Source of the DNA: Pratylenchus scribneri
Lineage: Eukaryota > Nematoda > Chromadorea > Rhabditida > Pratylenchidae
Length of the DNA stretch: 64,000 bases
NCBI GenBank assembly: GCA_030063045.1
Contig: JAQSEB010000011.1
Span: forward strand, 310,001 to 374,000
Direction of reading: 5' to 3'
Of the stretch, positions 23,733-32,668 are shown one piece after another. Position 1 is the stretch's first letter, and each line of letters opens with the position of its first letter. Made by a program: the position numbers and the translations under genes. The notes under the pieces are model-generated. The model saw only the letters and a list, made by a program, of their open reading frames with translations, was not told the DNA's origin and ran no database searches.

Positions 23733-24860
23733 ATGTGGAAAATCCCATTCCTAGGAGAATCCGTCTTAAAAAGATTTAAACCTCAATCAACCGATGACTT
23801 GACCGACTTTTTAAATTTCATATTTACCCCTTCAATATTTGCATTTTTTGCAATACTCATCTCGGCTAAACAATATTTCGGCTCTCCAATCGAATGCGCC
23901 ATTCCGTCCCATTTTAATTCAGGTTGGAAAGACTACTCTCATGAATATTGTTTCACGCACAAAACTTATTTTGTTAAAATGGACGAACAAATTCCTCCAT
24001 TAAAAGACGTCAGAAAATATAGTCAAATTCATTACTACCAATGGGTCCCTATTATTTTGGCTCTACAATCCTTCATATTCTACATTCCTTCAATCATCAG
24101 GCAATGTTTAAATAGGAATTTTGGACTTAATCAAATCATCTCGTCATTTGATGATGTGGTATGGCAAGCTTATTCACTTCGTAAATTAAATGAAATTGCA
24201 TCGTTCGTCAAAATGCTCTCGGATCGTGCGAAAAAATACAGGTCGTTGGGTTATATTCTCATATTCCTTAACCTAATATCTATATTGAATATTACTTCTA
24301 TATTTATATTAATAAAATGTATAACAATTCTGAATATTTTATTTAATTTCATCTTTTTAACTTATATTATAGGTAAGAAAGATATTTTCTGGGGCTATAG
24401 GATTCTTAAATTTCTATTTTACGGTGAAGAAGAAAATGTAAAATTTTTTCCTTATATTACATTTTGTGATCTTACTTTCAAAGAAATGGGAGCCAATCAT
24501 GACTACACTTTACAATGTCTTCTCCCTATCAATATACTTAATGAAAAAGTTTTTATGTTCATTTGGTTCTTTCTTATAGCCTTATTTTTTATCAATGTTA
24601 TATATTTTATCAAAAGTTTGATATCCTTATTAATATTTAGAAATTATCAAATTGTAAAATGTCTTAAGGGATTCAATGTATCCGATGTCAATCAATTCAA
24701 GAAAGTCTATCACTTTGATTATAATATTATTTTGCAAATCCTATCCAATAGGTATGGAATCCCACTTGCATGTGAATTTATGCAAGCCTTATTTAATGTA
24801 CATCGTCCAGAAATCATGCGACAAATTGCTCAAAGAGATCAAGATGTTCCAGATGTATAA
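23733..24860 (+). CDS. Innexin, intronless, in virus-like island
   Basis: Gap-junction channel subunit of invertebrates; four membrane helices, plasma membrane. The frame is open from ATG 23610, but homology to innexin N-termini begins at MWKIPFLG (23733), which also fits the TATA box, so I choose 23733 (375 aa). Family marks: FAILISAKQYFGSPIEC after helix 1 entry; first extracellular loop cysteines in PIEC and EYC; the signature YYQWVP at the start of helix 2; second extracellular loop FPYITFCDL....G..HDYTLQC with its cysteine pair, followed by LPINILNEKVF and helix 4. Length is normal for the family, no frame break. Host innexin genes have introns; this one has none over 1.1 kb and sits between ORFs with the same promoter style. 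It parallels the vinnexins of polydnaviruses. Likely captured by the element from a worm-like host. Confidence 0.93.
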   Translation: MWKIPFLGESVLKRFKPQSTDDLTDFLNFIFTPSIFAFFAILISAKQYFGSPIECAIPSHFNSGWKDYSHEYCFTHKTYFVKMDEQIPPLKDVRKYSQIHYYQWVPIILALQSFIFYIPSIIRQCLNRNFGLNQIISSFDDVVWQAYSLRKLNEIASFVKMLSDRAKKYRSLGYILIFLNLISILNITSIFILIKCITILNILFNFIFLTYIIGKKDIFWGYRILKFLFYGEEENVKFFPYITFCDLTFKEMGANHDYTLQCLLPINILNEKVFMFIWFFLIALFFINVIYFIKSLISLLIFRNYQIVKCLKGFNVSDVNQFKKVYHFDYNIILQILSNRYGIPLACEFMQALFNVHRPEIMRQIAQRDQDVPDV

Positions 24861-24886
24861 GAAGTCGTGGCTTTGATAAAAAATTA

Positions 24887-24914
24887 ACTCCGCCTATTTT
24901 TTACCCTATATAAA
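24887..24914 (+). promoter_or_regulatory. GC box and TATA for the ORF at 24962
   Basis: ACTCCGCCT (24887-24895) followed by CTATATAAAT (24906-24915), about 50 bases before ATG 24962. Same order and spacing as in front of the innexin. Confidence 0.5.
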
Positions 24915-24961
24915 TATTTATTTTCTATTATTTTGACTTAGTTGAAATAAAAATTTTAAAA

Positions 24962-25393
24962 ATGAATTCTCTCCCTTATTTATTAGGTTTCAAATTTTTC
25001 CCAACACAATTGATTATTAGAAGTGATTTATTGAGTGGCAATTACATTATTAAATTTGATGATAAGATATTCAGAAATAACAACGCAGCTCTTACTGTTT
25101 ATTTCAACATAAATAAAAATTATATTAAAATTTCAAACAGTTTAAATCAAGAAAAAACAATTATTGAAATCTCTGACAATTCAGAATTACCCGAACTCTT
25201 TTCAATTCACGTGAATTTTCATGGGGGTTTTCATTATCTACAATTTAACCAGCTTTATGGATTCTTCCGTATTGAAATGAAAGAAAATGGACTAATAAAA
25301 TGTCTGGAATACGGTCAAAATAATGAACAAGAAACCTCATCGGAATTAAACGAATTATCATCTATTGTCGATCAATGTCTGAATATCCAATGA
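24962..25393 (+). CDS. ORFan, 143 aa, beta-rich; weak galectin-like pattern
   Basis: Intronless ORF 101 bases after the innexin stop, with its own GC box and TATA. Predicted to be mostly beta strands. A weak resemblance to the galectin fold exists (FPTQLIIRSDLLSG, ALTVYFNIN, KISNS, FSIHVNFHG, IKCLEYG), but the sugar-binding H-NPR and W-G-E residues are not visible, so this is only a suggestion. No signal peptide or membrane segment. Function unknown. Confidence 0.65.
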   Translation: MNSLPYLLGFKFFPTQLIIRSDLLSGNYIIKFDDKIFRNNNAALTVYFNINKNYIKISNSLNQEKTIIEISDNSELPELFSIHVNFHGGFHYLQFNQLYGFFRIEMKENGLIKCLEYGQNNEQETSSELNELSSIVDQCLNIQ

Positions 25394-25432
25394 AAAAACT
25401 ATGAGAAAAGAAATTTATTACAGAATACTTTA

Positions 25433-25774
25433 TTAACAATGTACACATATATTATCATTAACCGGACAAATTTTTATGTCTTCAAGATGTAAATAAAAAA
25501 ATTCGTCATAGATCGTTCCATCATCATAAATATTTTCATAATAATATGAATTGTCAATTTTATTTGCAATGCATAGACAAATCAAATGTTCCGAGTTCGA
25601 AGGAACAATATCCAAGATAATTATTTCCTTTATATGCTTGAAAAGTTTTCCATTTGGATGTGCACATCGATAAGGTGGTATTCGTATATTCGAGCCGTTG
25701 AGACTTATAATTCTATTCAAGTCTTGTCTTGTAGAGCATTTGTGAAAGTCCATAAAATAATATAATCCATTCAT
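25433..25774 (-). CDS. ORFan, 113 aa, cysteine-containing
   Basis: Intronless minus-strand ORF converging on the previous one with 39 bases between stops. Ends in ..ICVHC; eight or so cysteines are scattered (KCST, RCAHP, LICLC, KICPV, ICVHC), with no standard zinc-finger spacing. Acidic C-terminal half. A TATA (minus strand GACTATATAAGG, 25809-25820) lies about 40 bases before the ATG. No family recognised. Confidence 0.6.
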   Translation of the reverse strand: MNGLYYFMDFHKCSTRQDLNRIISLNGSNIRIPPYRCAHPNGKLFKHIKEIIILDIVPSNSEHLICLCIANKIDNSYYYENIYDDGTIYDEFFYLHLEDIKICPVNDNICVHC

Positions 25775-25810
25775 TTTATTATTAGAATTTAAAAAATTTT
25801 TTGATTCTCC

Positions 25811-25818
25811 TTATATAG
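25811..25818 (-). promoter_or_regulatory. TATA box of the 113-aa ORF
   Basis: CTATATAA on the minus strand, about 40 bases upstream of the ATG at 25774. No GC box recognised here. Confidence 0.4.
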
Positions 25819-26156
25819 TCTGGAAATTCCCTAGATATTCATTTCTTTCTTGATTACTACACAATTATTAATTCAACAAAGATAATACTCTAAAATTTCA
25901 ATATTAATGAAAACGGATATTTGAGTTCATTCAATAATTCTAGTATTTTTTATCAAAACTGATTATAAATGGAAGGAAAATATCAAAGAAAAAATCTATT
26001 TGGAAGATGACAAAATAAAAATATTTATGTTAAGAAGTAGTCATTTTAAGGAGAAATCTTACAATATTAAGAATAAGAAGATTATTTTTCCAAAAATATA
26101 ACAATTAGAAGATGATTTTTTGAAAAACTAATATAAAATATGTATAATACCATATT

Positions 26157-26179
26157 CGGCCTGGGCCCCGGCCACCGCC

Positions 26180-26211
<32 letters not shown>

Positions 26212-26219
26212 CGGGCGAT
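26157..26219. repeat. GC-rich CCG-triplet block
   Basis: About 60 bases of nearly pure G+C: GGCCTGGGCCCCGGCCACC then roughly ten CCG units and CCCGGGCG. It abuts the stop codon of the PAZ ORF (TGGTAAATCGCC). Composition is utterly unlike the surrounding AT-rich DNA. Could be a true triplet repeat, an insertion scar or an assembly artefact. Confidence 0.8.
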
Positions 26220-26762
26220 TTACCATCTTTGAGTGAATAAATTGCGTCCCCAATCGTGTGATGCACATTCTTTGAAGTCTTCCTCTTGAGATTCATCCAT
26301 GATCAGTTTTGGGGAATTGGATTTTGTTGATTCCTTACTCTTCGTGGATTGAATAATTTTTGTCGGTAGGAATGTCCTCAGACCAATTTCGTCGATATTC
26401 AATTCGAGTAATTCAAGTGGGTAATAGTGGTCTTCTCCCTTAACGAATTTTTTCACAGCGCAATGATTATATGGGAAGAGTAATTGAATACGATGTTTTG
26501 TGTAAAAATATTGCGCCACCGAAGAATTGTAAACTTTTCGAAGTTTACCAAAAGCTGGCATTTCATCTGCTCCTTTCTCGGTAATTTCAGTAAAGGAAAA
26601 TGAATGTTTGAAGCCGTTTTTATCTTTGTAAGTTGTTGTCAAATTGCAGCCGAAGAATTTTAAACTCACCTTCTTTCGTATCTCTGGATGATTAAGATGA
26701 TCGCGAAGATCCTTTACACGGCATTTCAAAAAGTCTGCAATTGCTTGGGAGAAGAGAACCAT
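26220..26762 (-). CDS. Stand-alone PAZ-domain protein, 180 aa
   Basis: PAZ domains bind the 3' end of small RNAs in Argonaute and Dicer. This ORF consists of a PAZ domain (about residues 8-122) and a short serine/lysine-rich and acidic tail; there is no PIWI, MID or RNase III part. Visible marks: FLKCRVKDLRDHL, LKFFGCNLTTTY, FSFTEIT, SSVAQYFYTKHRIQLLFPY and DHYYPLELLEL, matching the 'V..YF...Y.I.L..P......G....YYP.E+' core of Argonaute PAZ. Intronless, between an ORFan and a divergent small basic protein. Upstream are a TATA-like element and a CACCC box (26843-26859). Stop is directly followed by the GC block, so a longer original C-terminus cannot be excluded. A role in countering or redirecting RNA silencing is inference. 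Confidence 0.85.
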   Translation of the reverse strand: MVLFSQAIADFLKCRVKDLRDHLNHPEIRKKVSLKFFGCNLTTTYKDKNGFKHSFSFTEITEKGADEMPAFGKLRKVYNSSVAQYFYTKHRIQLLFPYNHCAVKKFVKGEDHYYPLELLELNIDEIGLRTFLPTKIIQSTKSKESTKSNSPKLIMDESQEEDFKECASHDWGRNLFTQRW

Positions 26763-26839
26763 TATAGTATATTTGGTTGGGAATTGTTCGAAAGGAATTT
26801 TGGAAGGAAATGAATGATATAGAAGGAGAAATTCTAATC

Positions 26840-26972
26840 TTTTATATTAGACACACCCACATTGGACACAAATGTCTAACCAATTCTCTGGAATAATTTT
26901 GGTCTAGCCACGCCCTTTTTTCCGATTTATAACTTAGCCACACCTTTTTTTCCAAATTCTAAGCCACGCCCT
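26840..26972. promoter_or_regulatory. Divergent promoter region between PAZ and basic-protein ORFs
   Basis: Minus strand: CTAATATAAAAGA (26836-26848) with GGGTGTGTC beside it (26851-26859), about 85 bases before the PAZ ATG. Plus strand: three spaced copies of a GCCACRCC box at 26907-26915, 26937-26944 and 26963-26971, each followed by a pyrimidine run. Confidence 0.5.
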
Positions 26973-26978
26973 CTTTAA

Positions 26979-26988
26979 CTATATAAAG
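26979..26988 (+). promoter_or_regulatory. TATA box for the SPKK-rich ORF
   Basis: CTATATAAAG directly after the third CCACGCCC box and about 70 bases before ATG 27058. Confidence 0.5.
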
Positions 26989-27057
26989 TCGGAGTTTTCC
27001 TCATATTTTCCTCATTTTATCCCAAAAAATTTTTAAAAATAATTTTCTCTTATAAAA

Positions 27058-27273
27058 ATGTCCCCAAGTCCAAAATCTCCCAAAGCTCCAAAATCTCCAA
27101 AATCTCCTTATGACCGAAAGAAATCATCCTCTCCTAAAATTCAGAAAGTGACCAAGGATCTATCCCCACCCACTACAAATATGATTCGTATTTTTGGATT
27201 TGATTATTCCTTCCAATTTGACTTATCCATTCAATTATTTGTATTTCCACAGCAAATCCACCCATTATTTTGA
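27058..27273 (+). CDS. Small basic SPKK-rich protein, 71 aa
   Basis: First half is built of S-P-K repeats (MSPSPKSPKAPKSPKSPYDRKK), like the minor-groove-binding tails of linker histones and some viral core proteins; second half is hydrophobic and proline-containing (FGFDYSFQFDL). Strong TATA and GC-box promoter. A DNA-condensing or virion role is possible but unproven. Confidence 0.5.
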   Translation: MSPSPKSPKAPKSPKSPYDRKKSSSPKIQKVTKDLSPPTTNMIRIFGFDYSFQFDLSIQLFVFPQQIHPLF

Positions 27274-27729
27274 TCTTACTTATATGAATTTTATTGCCTA
27301 TATATTTCTTAATAAATTTGTCTCCTATAAATAAACGCAAAATAATCTTAATTGTCAGTAAAAAAAGTTTTTAATATTTTTAATAAAATATAAAAAATGT
27401 GAAAATGATTGGAAAATTATTTAGCAGAAAATAAATTCATCAGAGAACAAATTGCGTTGATTTTTATTATTTTTATTGATGAATTTTAGGGGGAAAATTG
27501 ATTGATAATTTCGGACTTAAATGGATGGATTTAAGTAGAATGCATTGAAAAATGTATGCCGCACTTTAATATGGGGGGAAATATATAGGATAAATCAAAA
27601 ATATGATAATTAGGAAAAAAACAAGGCATTTAAGTGGATTAATGGATAAATTGAAATTAAGCAAAATATATTTAAAATTGGCAAGTAAATAAAATTAAAA
27701 TGGTGGGTCTGATGAAAAATGACATTTGT
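27274..27729. other. AT-rich spacer, right border zone of the virus-like island
   Basis: No ORF or terminal repeat recognised. The right end of the element should fall here, before the MAGI stop at 27730. Confidence 0.4.
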
Positions 27730-29063
27730 TTATATTTTCTGCCTCCTTAGCACCAATCGAACTTGTTGCCTCTCTTTGATTAGCCCAATTGCCCGTTCAT
27801 GAGTCATTCCATCCGTCGATTCGCCGTCAATTTCCATCAATTGATCGCCAATCTGAATTTATTGGAAAATATACATTTCAATGCCAACAATGCCTAAGGA
27901 CCTTTCCTATTTGTCCTACTGTACCCCCACTTTTTGCCTAATCGCCTGTAACGTAACCCTATCAATCAAATATTGCCCCAATCTACCTTTTAAACCCGCC
28001 CCTTTCCTTTTCTAAAATGCCTTTTCCCCTTCACATTATTATCACATTTTTCCGTACAATTAATAAAAAATAACCCTATCCCGTTCTTTAAGGCGTCCGG
28101 AAAAGGCCCGGGGCGAGAGCCTAAAGTCTAAAGCCTAGATCCAGCTTTCACCCCAAAAAACTTTAACCCTAGATTAGGACTACAAAATTATTTTATTTTT
28201 TTTGTACCTGCATTGGACTTCCAGCCGCAGGCCCATCATCGGCAATTCGAAGGATGAACAAGGGCATGCCAAATTCGGAACCCCCGCGGATCGAGAAGCC
28301 AAAACCGCGGTCGGCCCTGCGCAATTCCATCTGGATGATGGAATAATAGGGCGAAGATGTGGTTGAACATTGGGAAGAGGAATGATGCTGGAGGGCATCC
28401 TGTGGAAGGGAATATGGTATTTTTATTTATTCAAATACAGTATTTTTGATTTCATGCTACCGTACGACACGTGGTAGTAAGTGACTAGGATGGACTGTGG
28501 AAACAAAAAGCTAAGCAAATGGTTTTTCTTTTTCATCTAATAAATTTTGGCTAAAATCAAAACATTAATCGGTGCCTTTTGCTATCATTTTATAAGTAAT
28601 TTTTGGTCTAAAAAGGACACTTATAGAATATTAATTTGTTCCAATTTATTGTTCCTTTTTTGCCAATTTTTGAACAAAAGTAATTTTAAAAAGTCATAAA
28701 AATATGTATATCCTTCAAAATGAATTATTCATTTGAAAATTAACCAATTTAATTCTTCCCTTTTTAAACTGACCGCACTTCTTCGCCCTCCTCCACCAAT
28801 GCTACTTCCACTGCCCCCAATCGCCGGATTGTTATGGTCTCGGACCAAACTGCCTCCTCTATTCATTCCATAAATGTCCCCAACACCATTTGCCCCCGTC
28901 ACTCCATTCTTTGGGCCCAATCGAGCATAATTGGCCATTGGGGAATCGATTGAAGAGGATTGGCCATCGCCCATTCCTCCTCCCATTGATGGGCCCTTTC
29001 CATTGTTTGGGTCAATTGTCAGTGTCAATTGATTGCCGGCGCTTCGAATAAATTGAAGCACTT
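27730..29063 (-). CDS. magi-1: MAGI-type PDZ scaffold, C-terminal exons (partial)
   Basis: Membrane-associated inverted guanylate kinase family; junction and synapse scaffold. Three exons: about 28774-29063 (end of one PDZ domain, [18 protein letters not shown], then a Gly/Ser-rich linker), about 28208-28390 and 27730-27855. The last two form a complete PDZ domain: [26 protein letters not shown], then after the intron [22 protein letters not shown] and VRLVLRRQ. This matches the last PDZ of MAGI proteins. Stop follows the domain directly, so there is no long tail. Earlier exons (guanylate kinase, WW and other PDZ domains) were not found upstream on this strand; they may lie behind very long introns, or the copy is partial. 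An intron holds copy A of the dispersed repeat. Confidence 0.75.
27879..28160 (+). repeat. Dispersed repeat, copy A
   Basis: Begins CAATGCCAACAATGCCTAAGG, includes the core CTACTGTACCCCCACTTTTTG and a GC-rich 3' part (GGAAAAGGCCCGGGGCGAGAGCC). Lies in a MAGI intron. Related to 43053-43230, 44544-44820 and 48441-48557. Confidence 0.75.
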
Positions 29064-32000
29064 GCTGAAAAATAAAATGAATACGTTTTGTGAATATTTT
29101 ATATATTTGGAATGGACAATGAATGCTTTTAAACAATTAAACTTTTAAATATAAAAAATAAATATTATTTTGGCTATTTCTAGCGCTCAAAATTAAATGT
29201 TAATGCCCCCAGGGTTAATGTTGATTATTTTTTTATTTTTAGAATTATTTAAAATTTAACAATAAATTAAATCAATTCGATCAATTTGAAGCAATTTTCG
29301 TGGATTTTTATTTGAAATTTGCTCAAATAAGAAGCAATTGAAGCGGCAACAAATTCATCAAAAGGGGAGGGAACAAAGATTTGTGCGGAGATGAAAGAAT
29401 TTTGGGTGGTTGAATTCGGCGACGGGTGGTTGTTCCATAGGTTAAGAATGGATTTATCTTGGATCGGTCGGGGATGGAAGAAATTGATTGGTCCGCGATG
29501 GCTCGCCCCCCAAGGGGAATTGAGGAGGTGGACGGGATTTTGGAAGGGTTGATTAGGGGTTGAGGCGATGGATGGGCACAAGGAATGGACGAGGATGAAG
29601 CCCAAAAGCATGGGGGAAAATGGATGGAAAGACGCCGAACTGGCTAGTGGAAGGTGGTCGTCGGTGGTCATCGATGGAAGAAAAGGAGGATTGGGTGTTA
29701 CCCTCGAAGGGATGATTCAAATTGTTGAAGGGCTTATTTTGTGAGGTCGTCGGTCATTCGCCCTGGGTTAAAAATTTCCCTTTCTCATCGCAGAAGAGAA
29801 AGGTAAATTTCCCTTGGGGCAATATTATTCTTTATTTTTGAATTTTAAATCGAATATATTTAGAAAATTAAATCAAACATGGATTTAGATAAATGCCAAA
29901 AATTATGTCGAATATACAATTAATTAACAAATTGAGGGTCAAGAAAAGAGAAATTTAGAATATATTAAATTGAATAATGAGGAAATAATTAATAAATTAA
30001 TTAATTCCAATGATTGAACTGATGGATAAAATAATTCGGGGATGCTTTTCAATTATAGAGGGAAGAGGTATATTTTGATCACGATTTTTGGGTAAATCAC
30101 AGATGAATGGATGGATTGCATGAATAGTGGTGGTCAATTTGCCCACAAAAGTTTTGTCCGGCCGCTCAAGGGCACTTATTGGGAGGATTGGCGCATGCGC
30201 AACGAATCATATTACAACGAAAAGCAGCAACAAAGGGGGGAGGATAGTTTGGATGGAATTGGTGGGATGAAAATGGATTTGGGCGTGGGAATAATATGGA
30301 GAAAAGGGGATACGTAATTTTTACGTGAAAAATGCTTGCAAAAGCTAATCTGTTTAAGCATAAGAATTTGGAAATTTGATAAAAAAAAATGTAAAAATGC
30401 GCATTCATCCTATTAGAAAATTGGCTAATGAAAGAATCCTTTATTAGCTAATTTTATGTTATTTACCAAGGAATTCTTTAAATAAGATAAATTTTTAGTT
30501 GAATCCGGAACAGAATCGAATAAAAGAAGCATTAAAGAGGATGGAAAATATGTTGTAGTAAATAAAATGGAGAAATCGCGTGCAAAAAAAGTTGTCGATG
30601 CTTTTCCTCCCCATTATCATCAGCCAATCCAACAACCAATGGATTGGAGGATGACTTGAGTAGATGGGGGATGGAGGCCCAATTATTATTGGGAAAAAAT
30701 GGGGGAAATGAAGTGAAAATGGGGGGAGAAGGAGGTGGAACCTTAGATTGGATGGAATATTGGCAGCCGAAACAAAATTGAATGCTTTTTGATTTACATA
30801 TTGGTGGAAGGGTTTAATGGCATTAAAAAGGCATTAAATGGGGCCAAAATAAATGAATTATTCATTCAAACATAAAAATTGGCTCTAACTCTAAATATTC
30901 TGCTTTTAAAATGTGTTTTGAAGGTGGTTGGATGGATTGAATAAAATTGATTTATCATTTGGCCAATCCATCCATCCATATGGCCAATTCGCCCTTTCAT
31001 CATCCATCCACCTTTCTCTTTGCTTTTTATTATTTGTTTTGTTGGCCAACCCAACCATCGGTGACCCCGTTCATCCTTCATCATCGCATTGCTCATCCAT
31101 CGTCCCTTCCCTTTTGATGATGATGGCCAAAGCCTTCCGCCGAAGGCCGTCCGTTTGGCCATCATCTTTGTCCCCTTCTTCCAATGGACGAAGGCCAAAA
31201 GGATGAAAGGCAAAATTGGAAGGGGTAAAAGATGAAGAATGTAAAAATATTGAAGGGTGATGGAAAGCGAATGGCAATGAAGAATGAGGAAATGGGGAAT
31301 GACTTATCGAAGATGATTTGAATTGAATGAATCGATGGATGATGAACGGAGGATGAAGGAGGAGGAAATGGTGCGCACCATCGCCGATTATTATTCCGGC
31401 GGAAGGTCAAAGCCAAAAAGGTGGGCGGAAGGAGGACAAATGTGAATATTAAGAATGAATTTGGCTATAAAATTTGTACGAATTGAAGGGTAGAGGGCCG
31501 ATGACAATTTTAGTTTTTGGAATTTTGCCAATTTTTTCGTCCAAGATTGAATTGGATTTTGTGGAATATTTTAAATTGAAAGTCCGGCCATATATGAGGG
31601 AAAATTGGAAAATTACTTTCGCCCAATGAATGAAATGAATGAATGACCACCGCGACGACCATTTGGCATTGATTTGTTTGAGTGAAGGTGAAATTGGAGA
31701 AAAGTGGGCACAGAAAATTGCAATTATTTATCCCTGGGACCCTTTCAGATGGCAAAAAGTGGCCAGCAGGTGGGATGGGGGCGGGTACGATGGGTTGAAG
31801 AGGGCCGAAGGTCATTCCCATTGGACCGGATCCAATTCAATCCCCAACCACTTTCCATTGGAAAGAAGGACCAAAATGAATGAGGAAATGGATGGAAATG
31901 GAATGCCAATGGACGCAAATTGGAAGGGTAAATGGAAGAAGAAATCTGACCTCCGAGAAATGAGGAGGGAGTGGGAAATAAGGCCACATTCATTGATGGA

Positions 32001-32668
32001 GAAAAAGAGAAATTGGATAGCAAAAACTATTGTGGAAAAAGGCTACTCGAATTTTGCGCATTGGCCACAATGTTATGGCCAGAAATATGAAAACTGCCCG
32101 ATTATGTTTCCTTTTTAGCTTTCCAATCAAATTGAATAATTCTTTCTCTTTTAAATCAACAAGAGGCTCTAAATGTTAATAAACTAAACTTAAAGCTAAT
32201 ACTGCGTGAAAAATTAATCTGACCTGCAAAATTCATTCGAATGCGAGAAAAGCTTATTCGTTAATTTGAGGTACAAAAAGGATATTTCCATGTTTATTGG
32301 ACATTTCTTTTTAGGTAATTTTGTGCAATGGACCTTTTATGAGAGTGGACAACAACAATAGAGGAAAATGCGGAAATAGTTGGAAAAGCTAATTTCGCTT
32401 TGCCGTCACTCAAATCCAATTTGTTTTTTTCCGGCAAAAATAAATGGATAGATAGGCAAGCCAAAAGAGGAAGGGGAAGAGAAGGAGATCCAATTTAAAT
32501 TTAGACATTTTTTAATAGAAAAATTCTGAATTTGATGAGTTAAAATGGACGAGGAAATTAAATTAAACTCAAACTTTCGTTCCGATGATTAAAATTTTAA
32601 ATTTTTGGAATTTTTTCAATAAATTATTTCCAAAATACTAATTCTTTTTATAATTTGAATTTCCTTCT
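29064..32668. other. Long region without firm genes
   Basis: Presumed MAGI intron or intergenic. Rich in GGATGGA/TCCATCC words and purine-strand bias between 29.5 and 32.1 kb, giving many chance ORFs. One minus-strand ORF at 29267-29671 is listed separately. I see no PDZ, WW or kinase-like exon. Confidence 0.4.
29267..29608 (-). CDS. Possible small secreted protein
   Basis: Minus-strand ORF; starting at the internal methionine (near 29611) it would have a signal peptide-like start MLLGFILVHSLCPSIAS, followed by a P/N/S-rich 90-residue mature part with no recognised motif. Lies upstream of MAGI exons on the same strand. Could equally be chance. Confidence 0.25.
   Translation of the reverse strand, partial: LLGFILVHSLCPSIASTPNQPFQNPVHLLNSPWGASHRGPINFFHPRPIQDKSILNLWNNHPSPNSTTQNSFISAQIFVPSPFDEFVAASIASYLSKFQIKIHENCFKLIELI

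Larger units (their letters stand above)
19439..27280. mobile_element. Virus-like (Polinton/Maverick-related) island
   Basis: Six compact, uninterrupted ORFs: family-B DNA polymerase (-), innexin (+), two ORFans (+, -), PAZ protein (-), SPKK-rich basic protein (+). Each has its own TATA box, and none shows introns, unlike all flanking genes. The polymerase is of the protein-primed type used by Polintons, adintovirus-like elements and linear plasmids. No integrase, packaging ATPase, protease or capsid ORF is seen, and no terminal inverted repeats were recognised, so borders are only those of the outermost ORFs and class is uncertain. Flanked by host genes on both sides (RING gene, MAGI gene). 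Confidence 0.7.

Noticed and set aside
26105..26296. 63-codon ORF with poly-arginine
   Set aside because: Translation of the CCG block in another frame; overlaps the PAZ coding end.
18740..27700. Terminal inverted repeats for the virus-like island
   Set aside because: I compared both flanks by eye and saw no convincing inverted pair; AT-rich chance matches are not enough.
30866..31416. Overlapping ORFs on both strands
   Set aside because: GGATGGA/TCCATCC repeats give mirrored open frames; not protein-like.
31639..32118. 159-codon plus-strand ORF
   Set aside because: Lies in a purine-biased ATGGA-rich stretch that opens several frames on both strands; no domain and no splice logic.
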